A stretch of 64,000 nt of DNA, taken from contig NZ_LMHJ01000001.1 in assembly GCF_001427795.1 (NCBI RefSeq), positions 2,009,664 to 2,073,663 on the forward strand, in the 5' to 3' direction. How positions within the stretch are numbered: position 1 is the stretch's first letter; each line of letters starts with the position of its first letter. The notes beneath the pieces are model-generated. The model worked only from the letters and a program-made list of their open reading frames with translations. It made no database searches and had not been told where the DNA came from. Below are positions 23,793 to 32,182 of this stretch, one piece after another. This stretch comes from Nocardioides sp. Root682 (GTDB lineage: Bacteria > Actinomycetota > Actinomycetes > Propionibacteriales > Nocardioidaceae). Both the position numbers and the translations under genes were made by a program.

Positions 23793-25237
23793 CCGACCAC
23801 GTCGACGTAATCATCGTCGGCGCCGGCCTCTCCGGCATCGACGCGGCCTACCACGTGGGCAAGGCGTTCCCGGACAAGTCGTACGCCCTCCTCGACATGC
23901 GCGGCTCCCTCGGCGGCACCTGGGACCTGTTCCGCTACCCCGGAATCCGCTCGGACTCCGACATGCACACCCTCGGCTTCGGCTGGAAGCCGTGGCGGGG
24001 CAACAAGGCGATCGTCGACGGCCCGGACATCCTCGCCTACCTCAAGGAGGCGGCTGCGGAGAACGGCATCGACGAGCACATCCGCTACCACCACAAGGTC
24101 GTGCACGCGGAGTTCTCCACTGCCGACGCCCGCTGGACGGTCACCGTCGAGCGCGCCGACACCGGCGAGACCATCGAGCTCACGTCGAGCTTCCTGTGGT
24201 CGACCTCCGGCTACTACAACTACGAGCGTGGCTACACGCCGGACTTCGAGGGTCGCGACGACTTCGAGGGCCAGGTCGTCCACCCCCAGGACTGGCCCGA
24301 GGACCTCGACTACGCGGGCAAGCGGGTCGTCGTGATCGGCTCGGGCGCGACTGCGGTGACCCTGATCCCCGCGCTCGCCAACTCCGGCGCCGGGCACGTC
24401 ACCATGCTGCAGCGGACCCCGAGCTACATCATCAGCCAGCCGGAGTACGACCACGTGTCGGCACGGATGTACAAGACGCTGCCCGACGGCATCGCGAAGA
24501 AGCTCATCCGCACGCGCTACCTGACCAGCCGGATCGCGTTCTACGAGTTCTGCCAGGCCCGGCCGAAGGAGTCGCGGGCGCTGCTGCGCAAGCTGCTCGA
24601 GCGCCAGCTGCCCGACGACGTCAACTTCGACGAGCACTTCAAGCCGCCGTACGACCCGTGGGACCAGCGACTGTGCGCCGTCCCCGGCGGCGACCTGTTC
24701 AAGGCGCTGCGCCACCACACCGTCGACATCGTGACCGACCACATCGACCGGTTCACGCCGAAGGGCATCCTGCTGAAGTCGGGCAAGGAGCTCGAGGCCG
24801 ACATCATCATCACCGCCACCGGGCTCAACCTGAACCTGTTCGGCGGCGCGACGCTCGGGATCGACGGTGCGAAGGTCAACCCCGCCGACACCATGGCCTA
24901 CAAGGGCCTGATGCTCAGCGAGATCCCCAACTTCGCCTTCATCATCGGCTACACCAACGCTTCCTGGACCCTCAAGGCCGACCTCGTGTGCGAGTACGTC
25001 GTCAAGGTGCTGCGCCAGATGGACGCCACCGGCGCCCGCACCGTCGTACCCCGCCGCGACCCCTCGATGGCCGAGGAGCCCTTCCTCGACTTCGAGGCCG
25101 GCTACGTGATGCGGTCGATCGCGGCCATGCCCAAGCAGGGCACGGCGTACCCGTGGCGGTTGAAGATGAACTACTTCAAGGACGTGCTGGTGTTCCGCAA
25201 GCCGGTCGACGACCCGGCGCTGGAGTTCTCGGACTGA
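23789..25237 (+). CDS. EthA-like Baeyer-Villiger flavin monooxygenase
   Basis: The 482-residue protein closely follows the recalled layout of M. tuberculosis EthA (about 489 residues). The FAD motif is VIIVGAGLSGIDAAYHV (8-24), then GTWDLFRYPGIRSDSDM (about 45-61). The type I BVMO fingerprint FEGQVVHPQDWP is near 155, the NADP motif VVVIGSGATAVTLIPAL is near 175, then NPWDQRL-type PYDPWDQRLC, ADIIITATGLNL and NASWTLKADLV. Such enzymes insert oxygen into ketones, or oxidise thioamides and sulfides, using NADPH and O2. The ATG at 23789 overlaps the TetR stop. Whether it is closer to EthA or MymA was not resolved. Confidence 0.9.
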   Translation: MTDHVDVIIVGAGLSGIDAAYHVGKAFPDKSYALLDMRGSLGGTWDLFRYPGIRSDSDMHTLGFGWKPWRGNKAIVDGPDILAYLKEAAAENGIDEHIRYHHKVVHAEFSTADARWTVTVERADTGETIELTSSFLWSTSGYYNYERGYTPDFEGRDDFEGQVVHPQDWPEDLDYAGKRVVVIGSGATAVTLIPALANSGAGHVTMLQRTPSYIISQPEYDHVSARMYKTLPDGIAKKLIRTRYLTSRIAFYEFCQARPKESRALLRKLLERQLPDDVNFDEHFKPPYDPWDQRLCAVPGGDLFKALRHHTVDIVTDHIDRFTPKGILLKSGKELEADIIITATGLNLNLFGGATLGIDGAKVNPADTMAYKGLMLSEIPNFAFIIGYTNASWTLKADLVCEYVVKVLRQMDATGARTVVPRRDPSMAEEPFLDFEAGYVMRSIAAMPKQGTAYPWRLKMNYFKDVLVFRKPVDDPALEFSD

Positions 25238-25249
25238 GGCAGGCACGAA

Positions 25250-25282
25250 GAAGTCCCCGGACGCCATGCGTCCGGGGACTTC
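25250..25282. terminator. Bidirectional terminator between convergent genes
   Basis: A 15-base perfect stem (GAAGTCCCCGGACGC pairing with its complement, 3-base loop) sits 12 bases after the EthA-like stop and 18 bases from the acyl-CoA dehydrogenase stop. A short T-rich stretch (CTCTGTTTG) follows on the plus strand. It would end both transcripts. Confidence 0.85.
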
Positions 25283-25300
25283 GCTCTGTTTGTACGTCGT

Positions 25301-26458
25301 TCAGGTCGGAACGGGCATCGACCGCGCGATGATCTCCTTCATGATCTCGCTGGTGCCGGCGTAGATCTGGGAGACGCGGAGGTCGGCCCAGGCGCGGGCG
25401 ATCGGGTACTCGGTCATGTAGCCGTAGCCGCCGTGCAGCTGCAGGCACTTGTCGGCAACCTTCTGCGCGCGCTCCGAGCACCACAGCTTGGCCATCGCGA
25501 CGGTCGGGATGTCGAGCTGCTTCTCCAGGTGCAGCGTGATGCACTCGTCGACGAACGACCGCGCGACCCGGGCCTCGGTGGCGACCTCGGCCATCTTGAA
25601 CTTGGTGTTCTGGAAGCCCCAGATCGGCCGGTTGAAGGCGTGCCGGTCGTGGACGTAGCGCAGGGTCTCCTCGAAGCAGAACTCCATGGCGGCCACGTTG
25701 GAGACGGCGACGATCAGTCGCTCCTGGGGCAGCTGCTCCATCAGCTGGATGAAGCCCTGGCCCTCCTCGGTGCCGAGGAGGTTGGTGACGGGGATCCGTA
25801 CGTCGACGAAGCTCAGCTCGGACGTGTCCTGGCCCTTCATCCCGATCTTGTCGAGCACGCGACCACGGGAGAAGCCGGGGGTGTCGGTCGGCACGATGAC
25901 CAAGGAGATGCCGGCTGCGGACTCCTCCGGGTTCGTCTTGACGACGGTGACCACGACGTCGGCCTGGGCGCCGTTGGTGATGAACGTCTTGGACCCGTTG
26001 ACGACGTACTCGTCACCCTCACGGATCGCCTTGGCCTTGATGCTCTGCAGGTCCGAGCCGGTGCCGGGCTCGGTCATCGCGATGGCGGCCACGACCTCGC
26101 CGCTGGCCATCTTCGGCAGCCACTCGAGCTTCTGCGCCTCGGTGCCGTAGTTGAGGATGTAGTGCGCCACGATGCCGTTGTGGAGCGAGACGCCCCAGGA
26201 GCTGTCGCCCGCGCGGGCCTGCTCCTCGACGAGGATCGCCTCGTGGGCGAAGGTGCCGCCACCGCCGCCGTACTCCTCGGGGACCGAGAGGCACAGCAGG
26301 CCGACGTCGCCGGCCTTGTTCCAGAGCTCACGGTCGACCTGCTTGTTCTCGATGAACCGGTCGACGTTGGGCTTGACCTCCTTCTCGCAGAAGGTGCGCG
26401 CGAGGTCACGGAAGTCGTCGAGGTCGGTGTCCATCCAGGGCGAACGACGCTGAGGCAT
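25301..26458 (-). CDS. Acyl-CoA dehydrogenase
   Basis: The 385-residue protein is a standard-length FAD acyl-CoA dehydrogenase. The substrate/FAD signature is IAMTEPGTGSDLQ (about 118-130), with FITNGAQAD, then QDTSELSFVDVRIP, DRHAFNRPIWGFQNTKF, CLQLHGGYGYMTEYP and the C-terminal IYAGTSEIMKEIIARSM. It introduces the 2,3 double bond in acyl-CoA thioesters. The ATG at 26458 has an AAGGAA ribosome site 6 bases upstream. It is the last gene of the minus-strand degradation operon, so its substrate is probably a side-chain intermediate. Confidence 0.93.
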   Translation of the reverse strand: MPQRRSPWMDTDLDDFRDLARTFCEKEVKPNVDRFIENKQVDRELWNKAGDVGLLCLSVPEEYGGGGGTFAHEAILVEEQARAGDSSWGVSLHNGIVAHYILNYGTEAQKLEWLPKMASGEVVAAIAMTEPGTGSDLQSIKAKAIREGDEYVVNGSKTFITNGAQADVVVTVVKTNPEESAAGISLVIVPTDTPGFSRGRVLDKIGMKGQDTSELSFVDVRIPVTNLLGTEEGQGFIQLMEQLPQERLIVAVSNVAAMEFCFEETLRYVHDRHAFNRPIWGFQNTKFKMAEVATEARVARSFVDECITLHLEKQLDIPTVAMAKLWCSERAQKVADKCLQLHGGYGYMTEYPIARAWADLRVSQIYAGTSEIMKEIIARSMPVPT

Positions 26459-26504
26459 GGGATTTCCTTCTCTTGCAGTGGTGGGTGGAACGGGAAGGCG
26501 AACG

Positions 26505-27644
26505 TCAGCCGACGACGCCGGCGGAGCGGAGCTCGGCGATGGCCTCGGCGCTGAGGCCGAGCTCTGCGAGGAGGTCGTCGGTGTGGGCACCCATCCGGGG
26601 TGCGGCAGACGGAGTGGGCGGGGCGCTGCGCGAGAAGCGCGGCGCCGGGGCCGGCTGGAGGCGCCCGCCGACCTCGACGAAGCTCTGCCGCGCGCGGTTG
26701 TGCGGGTGGTCGGGGGCCTCGCTCGGCGAGAGCACCGGCGTGACGCAGGCGTCCACACCGTCGAACACCTCGGTCCACTCGTCGCGGGCCTTCGTCAGGA
26801 ACACACCCTGGAAGACCGCGCGGAGCTTGCCCGCCTGGTCGAGGTCGAACGGCGAAGGGAGGTCCTCGTCGCTGAGTCCGAGCCCGGCCAGGAGCTCGGC
26901 GTAGAACTGCGGCTCGAGCGCCCCGACAGCAACGTACTTCCCGTCGCTGCAGACGTAGGTGTCGTAGAAGGCGGCGCCGGAGTCGAGGAAGTTGGTGCCA
27001 CGCTCGGGCATCCAGAGGCCGGTGGACGCCATCGCGTGCACGAAGGTGGTGAGCAGCGCGGCGCCCTCCACCATCGAGGCGTCGACGACCTGCCCCTTGC
27101 CGGAGAACTCCCGCTCGCGCAGCGCAGCGAGCACCCCGATCACCAGCAGGAACCCGCCACCGGCGAAGTCCGCAACGAGGTTGAGCGAGGGCAGCGGACG
27201 CTCGCCCACCCGACCGATCGGCTCGAGCGCTCCTGCAAGGGCGATGTAGTTGATGTCGTGGCCGGCGGCCTGGGCCATCGGACCGTGCTGGCCGTAGCCG
27301 GTGAGCCGGCCGTAGACCAGTCCGGGATTCCACGCCCGGCAGTCCTCGGGGCCGACGCCGAGCCGCTCGGCTACACCGGGCCGGAAGCCCTCCACGAGGA
27401 CGTCGGCATCGGCGATGAGGTCGCGGACGATGTCGACGCCACGCGGGTCCTTGAGGTCGACCGCGATCGACTTCTGGCCGCGGTCGAAGTACCCCGACGG
27501 TACGGCGAGCGCGTCGCCACCCCCCGCGCGGTCGACCCGGATCACCTCCGCCCCGAGGTCGGCCAGCACCATGCAGGCGAACGGAGCCGGCGCGAGGCTG
27601 GTGAGCTCGACGACCTTGAGTCCGGCGAGCGGACCGGCGCTCAC
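26505..27644 (-). CDS. CaiB/BaiF family CoA-transferase or alpha-methylacyl-CoA racemase
   Basis: The 379-residue protein shows the family III CoA-transferase fold. It has GLKVVELTSLAPAPFACMVL at the N-terminus, GAEVIRVDR, VDLKDPRG and DVLVEGFRPGVAERLG, then GYGQHGP, AGHDINYIALAG and the catalytic-Asp region GQVVDASMVEG (Asp near 190). Alpha-methylacyl-CoA racemases in this group invert the 2-methyl centre of branched acyl-CoAs so that acyl-CoA oxidation can proceed, which suits a steroid side chain. CoA transfer cannot be excluded. Its GTG start at 27644 overlaps the stop of the fused dehydrogenase (GTGA). Confidence 0.9.
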   Translation of the reverse strand: MSAGPLAGLKVVELTSLAPAPFACMVLADLGAEVIRVDRAGGGDALAVPSGYFDRGQKSIAVDLKDPRGVDIVRDLIADADVLVEGFRPGVAERLGVGPEDCRAWNPGLVYGRLTGYGQHGPMAQAAGHDINYIALAGALEPIGRVGERPLPSLNLVADFAGGGFLLVIGVLAALREREFSGKGQVVDASMVEGAALLTTFVHAMASTGLWMPERGTNFLDSGAAFYDTYVCSDGKYVAVGALEPQFYAELLAGLGLSDEDLPSPFDLDQAGKLRAVFQGVFLTKARDEWTEVFDGVDACVTPVLSPSEAPDHPHNRARQSFVEVGGRLQPAPAPRFSRSAPPTPSAAPRMGAHTDDLLAELGLSAEAIAELRSAGVVG

Positions 27645-29875
27645 TGCGCATCCCGCGGCAGCCCGAGCATCCGCTCGCCGATCACGTTGAGCTGCACCTC
27701 GGTCGTGCCGCCGTAGATCGTGGTGGCGCGGCCGGCGATCAGCTGCTCGATGGCGTGGTCGCTCGGCTGGCCGGGCACCGCGACGGTGCCGGCGATCCCG
27801 AGCTCGGCCACGATGAACTCCGCGATCTGCTGGCTGATGCCCATCGCCAGCAGCTTCCCGGCGCTGGACGTCGTACTGACGTCCGCACCGGCGAGCTGCT
27901 TGAGCACGACCCGGGCGCTGATGACGTCGATCGCCTGGCTCTGCGCCAGGAGCTCCCCCAGGCGGTGGCGGGCGATCGGGCCGAGGTCCGGTCCCTTCGC
28001 GACGCGGTTCCTGGCGAACCGGAGCAGGTCGCCGTCGTTGGCGTAGGCCTCCATCTTCTGGCTCAGGGCCACCCGCTCGCCGGCGAGCGTCGTCCGCGCG
28101 ACCTCCCAGCCGTGGTCGACCTCGCCGACCACGTTCTCGTCCGGGATGAAGACGTCGTCGAGGAACACCTCGTTGAACAGGGCCGACCCGGTCATCTCCC
28201 GCAACGGGCGCACGTCGACGCCCTCGCTCGACATGTCCAGGACGAAGTAGGTGATGCCCTCGTGCTTCGGCGCAGCGGGGTTGGTGCGGGCGATCAGCAT
28301 CGCCCAGTCGGAGAACTGGGCGACGGTGGTCCAGATCTTCTGGCCGGTGACCTTCCACCCGCCGTCGACCTTGACGGCCTTCGTCGCGATCGACGCCAGG
28401 TCGGAGCCGGCGCCGGGCTCACTGAAGAGCTGGCACCACACGACCTCGCCGCGCAACGTCGGGACCACGAGGTCCTGGCGCTGTTGCTCGGTGCCGTGCG
28501 GCACGATCGCGCCGACGGCCCACGTGCCCATCAGCAGCTGCGGCAGGTTGATGCCGGCCCGCTTGACCTCCTGCATGATCACGATCTGCTCGAGCGGACC
28601 GGCGGCCCGACCGTAGGGCGTCGGCAGGTGCGGCTGCACCCAGCCGCCGTCGCCGAGCGCGACCAGCTGCTCGTCCTCGTCGGAGATGGTGGCGATGGCC
28701 TCCAGCGCCGAGCGGATCGCGGGACGGATCGTCTCGGCCTCCTCCGGGAGCTCGATCTCCAGGGCTCGTCCGACACCGGCCAGGGCCAGGTCCGCGAGGC
28801 GCAGCGTGTGCTCCTCGCGGCCGCCGAGGACACCCCGGATCGAGAGCGCGCGGCGGTAGTAGAGGTGCGCGTCGTGCTCCCAGGTGAAGCCGATGCCGCC
28901 GTGCACCTGGATGCAGTCCTGGGTCACCTCGACCGCAAGCTCCGGTACGACGACCGCCGCGACCGTCGCCGCGTAGTCGGCGTTGTCGTCGCCCTTGTCG
29001 ATCGCGACGGCAGCGTCCCAGACGGCCGCGCGGGCCTGCTCGAGGGCGATGCCCATCCGGGCGCACTTGTGCTTGACGCCCTGGAACTGGCCGATCGGGC
29101 GGCCGAACTGGACCCGGATCTTCGCGTACTCCGCGGCCGCCGCGACCGCCCACGCCATCACCCCGGTCGCCTCGGCACCGAGGACGACGGTCGCGATGGA
29201 CCGGGCTCGCTCTGCGGGCAGGGATCCGAGCACGTGGTCTGCGTCGATGCGCAGTCCTTCGGCCGTGACGCGGGCCGAGCCGCGCACGACGTCGATGCTG
29301 TCCTGACGGGCGACCTCGACCGCGGCAGCCCCCACGACCACCCACGTCGTGCGGCCGTCGTGCGACAGCGGCAGCACGAAGTGGTCGGCGTGCTCGCCGT
29401 CGAGGACGCCCTCCCAGGTGCCGGAAACGGTCAGCGCGCCGCCGGAGCCGTCAGCGCCGACAGCCGTTGGCACACCAGATGCGTCGAGCGCGACAGCAGC
29501 GGTCGTCGTACCGTCGATCAGGCGGGGCAGCAGCTCGACGGCCTGCTTGCCGCCGTCGGCCTGGATGAGGGCCGAGGCCAGCACCGTCGGGACGAACGGG
29601 CCCGGCGCCGCATGGCGACCCAGCGCCTCGAGCGCCACGGCGAGCGTCAACAGGCCCCCGCCTGCGCCACCGGACTGTTCCGCGACGTGCAGGCCGAGCA
29701 GGTCGTAGTCGACCAGCGACGACCAGAAGGACGGGAACTTCTCCCCCGCGCTGTCGAGGTCCTTGCGGACGACCTCGGCCGGGATCAGTGCCGCCGCGAG
29801 GTCGGCGACCGCGTTGGCCAGGTCGATGTGCTCGTCGATGAGCCCGAGGCCCAGCTCGTAGGACTGGCGTGCCAT
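27641..29875 (-). CDS. Fused double acyl-CoA dehydrogenase, FadE34-like
   Basis: The 744-residue protein contains two acyl-CoA dehydrogenase units in tandem. Residues 1-375 carry the C-terminal-type motifs (VQFGRPIGQFQGVKHKCARM, IQVHGGIGFTWEHD) but no clear flavin loop. Residues 385-744 have the full set (FSEPGAGSDLASIATKA, VTGQKIWTT, ALFNEVFLDDVFIPDENVVG, TIYGGTTEVQLNVIGERMLG). In actinobacterial steroid degradation such pairs normally form heterotetramers, and FadE34 (ChsE3) is the fused version acting on cholate-type side chains. The ATG at 29875 has an AGGAG site upstream. Its neighbours are CaiB and SDR genes. Confidence 0.9.
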   Translation of the reverse strand: MARQSYELGLGLIDEHIDLANAVADLAAALIPAEVVRKDLDSAGEKFPSFWSSLVDYDLLGLHVAEQSGGAGGGLLTLAVALEALGRHAAPGPFVPTVLASALIQADGGKQAVELLPRLIDGTTTAAVALDASGVPTAVGADGSGGALTVSGTWEGVLDGEHADHFVLPLSHDGRTTWVVVGAAAVEVARQDSIDVVRGSARVTAEGLRIDADHVLGSLPAERARSIATVVLGAEATGVMAWAVAAAAEYAKIRVQFGRPIGQFQGVKHKCARMGIALEQARAAVWDAAVAIDKGDDNADYAATVAAVVVPELAVEVTQDCIQVHGGIGFTWEHDAHLYYRRALSIRGVLGGREEHTLRLADLALAGVGRALEIELPEEAETIRPAIRSALEAIATISDEDEQLVALGDGGWVQPHLPTPYGRAAGPLEQIVIMQEVKRAGINLPQLLMGTWAVGAIVPHGTEQQRQDLVVPTLRGEVVWCQLFSEPGAGSDLASIATKAVKVDGGWKVTGQKIWTTVAQFSDWAMLIARTNPAAPKHEGITYFVLDMSSEGVDVRPLREMTGSALFNEVFLDDVFIPDENVVGEVDHGWEVARTTLAGERVALSQKMEAYANDGDLLRFARNRVAKGPDLGPIARHRLGELLAQSQAIDVISARVVLKQLAGADVSTTSSAGKLLAMGISQQIAEFIVAELGIAGTVAVPGQPSDHAIEQLIAGRATTIYGGTTEVQLNVIGERMLGLPRDAQ

Positions 29876-29904
29876 GTCAGGTCTCCTGCTGGTGGTGGGT
29901 GGGC

Positions 29905-30774
29905 TCAGCCGAGGCGATCGGCGAGGTCGCCGATCTCCCACGGGCCGTCGGACTCGATCGTGGCGACGTCGTGCCAGCCCGCGAGCTCGGAGATGCCGCC
30001 ACCCTGGACGGCGAAGACCTTGCCGGTGAGCTTGCAGTCGGGGGCAGCCAGCCGGGCCACCAGCGGCGAGATGTTCGACGGTGCGAACGCGTCGAACTCC
30101 CCCTCGGCGACCTCGGCCGCGAACAGGGCACCCATGCCTGGGGTGGCGAGGGTCAGCCGGGTGCGGGCGATCGGTGCGATCGCGTTGACCCGGACGCCGT
30201 ACCGCTCGAGCTCGTCGGCCGCGACCAGCGTCAGGGCTGCGATGCCCGCCTTCGCGGCGCCGTAGTTGGCCTGGCCCGCGTTCGGCATGAAGGTGCCCGA
30301 CGCGGACGCGGTGTTGACGACCGCCGCGTTGACCTCGACACCCGCCTTGCTCTGCGCCTTCCAGTACGCCGCCGCGTGATGGAGCGGCGCGGCGTGACCC
30401 TTGAGGTGGACCGTGATGACCGAGTCCCACTGCTCCTCGGTCATCGACGGGAGGAAGGCGTCGCGCAGGATGCCCGCGTTGTTGATCAGGATGTCCAGGC
30501 CACCGAGCTCGTCGATCGCCTGCCGGACCAGTGCTTCCGCGCCGACCCACGACGCGACGTTGTCGGTGTTCGCGACCGCGCGCCCGCCGGCGGCGATGAT
30601 CTCGTCGGCGACCTCCTGGGCAGGTCCGGCGTCGGCGCCGGTGCCCTCGTTGGAGCCGCCGAGGTCGTTGACCACGACCGCGGCGCCCTCCCACGCGAGG
30701 AGGAGAGCGTGCTCACGGCCGATGCCGCGGCCAGCGCCGGTGACGATGGCGACGCGTCCGTCAAGAGTTCCCAT
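29905..30774 (-). CDS. SDR-family 3-hydroxyacyl-CoA dehydrogenase-like oxidoreductase
   Basis: The 289-residue short-chain dehydrogenase has the NAD(P) motif TGAGRGIG (13-20), LDILINNAG, the catalytic Ser in NTASASGTF, and Tyr/Lys in ANYGAAKAG. The spacing NDLGGSNEGTGADAG after the second strand is typical of the HSD17B4/MFE-2 branch, which oxidises 3-hydroxyacyl-CoAs. Mycobacterial steroid clusters have similar proteins (Hsd4A). The MaoC hydratase gene lies just upstream, so the two would catalyse consecutive beta-oxidation steps. The start is ATG 30774. Confidence 0.9.
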   Translation of the reverse strand: MGTLDGRVAIVTGAGRGIGREHALLLAWEGAAVVVNDLGGSNEGTGADAGPAQEVADEIIAAGGRAVANTDNVASWVGAEALVRQAIDELGGLDILINNAGILRDAFLPSMTEEQWDSVITVHLKGHAAPLHHAAAYWKAQSKAGVEVNAAVVNTASASGTFMPNAGQANYGAAKAGIAALTLVAADELERYGVRVNAIAPIARTRLTLATPGMGALFAAEVAEGEFDAFAPSNISPLVARLAAPDCKLTGKVFAVQGGGISELAGWHDVATIESDGPWEIGDLADRLG

Positions 30775-30791
30775 GGTGCAGTCCTTCGGTG

Positions 30792-31661
30792 TCAGTCGGT
30801 GAGGACGGCCAGGCCGTCACGGATCACGAGGTCGTCGCCGACCGCGGTCTGGAAGCCGTACGCCGTGGTGCCGGCGTCGACCGTGGGGTCGTCGAGTCGC
30901 CAGAAGCTCGTCGTGATGTCCTGGCCCGGCAGCACCGGCCGGGCGAAGCGGACGGCCAGACGCTTGAGACGCGAGACGTCCCCGGCCGCGAACTCCTCGA
31001 GCGCCGCCCACGAGGTGAAGGCCATCGTGCACAGGCCGTGGTTGATGATCCCGGGCAGACCCGACAGCTGCGCGATCTCCTCGTCGAGGTGGATCGGCAT
31101 CGGGTCACCCGAGGCCGGGGAGTAGCGGAAGGTCTGGTCGTCGTCGACGTGCTGGGTGACGACGGCGACCGGCTCGGCGGCGGTGACCGACCCCGCAAGT
31201 CCGTGCCCGGGAGCCTGCTCGCCGATGGTGCTGCCGGCATCGACGCCACGGAAGAAGGCCGAGAGCCACTGCTCGTTGACCAGCTCGCCGTCGGCGTCGC
31301 GCGTCTCGGCGTACACCGTCACCGTCGAGCCGGTGCTGAGCGCGGCGTACCCGGTCGCGCGGGCGCGGCAGGTGAGCACGTCGCCCGGCCGGATCGGCCG
31401 GTGGAAGTGGAAGTCCTGCTCACCGTGGACGAGCTTCATCAGCAGCTCCACCGGCGCCACCCCGAGGGCGGCCGGTGCGAGCGAGAAGAAGGTCGGCACC
31501 ACGGCGAACACCGGGGAGGCCAGCTCGCCCTTGAGGTGCGCCTCGATCGGGTCGTTGGTCGCCGCCGCGTACTCCGCGATCCGCTCGGCGGTGACCTCGA
31601 AGACCTGGTCCTCGGTCCACTCACCCAGCCCGGAGTCCTCGAAGGTCACTGCCGTCGTCAT
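30792..31661 (-). CDS. MaoC-family enoyl-CoA hydratase 2, double hotdog
   Basis: The 289-residue protein has two hotdog units. The N-terminal one is non-catalytic. The C-terminal one holds the hydratase-2 motif YSPASGDPMPIHLDEE (about 193-208), with the catalytic Asp and His present but Met where the family consensus has Asn. LPGIINHGLCTMAF follows. It hydrates 2-enoyl-CoA to 3R-hydroxyacyl-CoA. Size and order match the Rv3538-type hydratase of steroid catabolism. It lies 17 bases upstream of the SDR gene. The start is ATG 31661. Confidence 0.9.
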   Translation of the reverse strand: MTTAVTFEDSGLGEWTEDQVFEVTAERIAEYAAATNDPIEAHLKGELASPVFAVVPTFFSLAPAALGVAPVELLMKLVHGEQDFHFHRPIRPGDVLTCRARATGYAALSTGSTVTVYAETRDADGELVNEQWLSAFFRGVDAGSTIGEQAPGHGLAGSVTAAEPVAVVTQHVDDDQTFRYSPASGDPMPIHLDEEIAQLSGLPGIINHGLCTMAFTSWAALEEFAAGDVSRLKRLAVRFARPVLPGQDITTSFWRLDDPTVDAGTTAYGFQTAVGDDLVIRDGLAVLTD

Positions 31662-31697
31662 CGCTTCGTCCCCGTCAGCCCCGTCATCCCCGTCAGC

Positions 31698-32132
31698 TCA
31701 GGCGGAGACGAGCTCGGAGAACTTGGCCAACGACTTCTCCAGGTCTCCCTGGGCGTTCTTCGCGACGGCCTTGCCGATCGGGCCGACGATCATCGCGCCG
31801 TTGAAGTCGGCGTCGATGGTGGCGGTCGAGCCGTTCGCGTCAGGGGCGACCGACAGGACGAACTTGATTTTCACGCCGGCCATGCCGAGGCCTTCGATGG
31901 TCACCGTGTTCGGCGCCTCGAGCTCGGTGATGGTCCACTCGATCTTGTTCGCCATGCCCATGACCGAGACGACCTCGGTCACCTGGGTGCCGACGGTGAT
32001 CTCGGCGGGGAGCTCGCTCTTCCAGTTCTGGTGGATCGAGAGCCAGTTCTCCCACTCGCCGAGGTTGGACAGGTTGTCCCACGCGGTCTGCGGGTCGACG
32101 GGAAGGGTCTGGGTGACGGAAACGCTGGCCAT
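31698..32132 (-). CDS. SRPBCC (START-like) lipid-binding protein, Rv0910-like
   Basis: The 144-residue single-domain protein begins VSVTQTLPVDPQTAWDNLSN and continues LGEWENWLSIHQNWKSELP, the usual SRPBCC opening strand-helix pattern. It ends with a long C-terminal helix (AKNAQGDLEKSLAKFSEL). It resembles the mycobacterial Rv0910 group, which databases call a toxin. In a steroid operon a role as hydrophobic ligand carrier is more plausible. The ATG at 32132 has an AGGAGA site 8 bases upstream. Confidence 0.85.
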   Translation of the reverse strand: MASVSVTQTLPVDPQTAWDNLSNLGEWENWLSIHQNWKSELPAEITVGTQVTEVVSVMGMANKIEWTITELEAPNTVTIEGLGMAGVKIKFVLSVAPDANGSTATIDADFNGAMIVGPIGKAVAKNAQGDLEKSLAKFSELVSA

Positions 32133-32182
32133 GGTTGTTTCTCCTGTTTGCGGTGTGGGTGAGGTGTGCTGGAAGGGGTGGG

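Noticed and set aside
27755..30265. An 836-codon plus-strand open frame opposite the fused dehydrogenase
   Set aside because: The product has no recognisable domain, while the minus strand encodes an unmistakable double acyl-CoA dehydrogenase.
31698..32132. Calling the SRPBCC protein a toxin because of its likeness to Rv0910
   Set aside because: It has no antitoxin partner and lies inside a catabolic operon, so a lipid or ligand carrier role is more likely.
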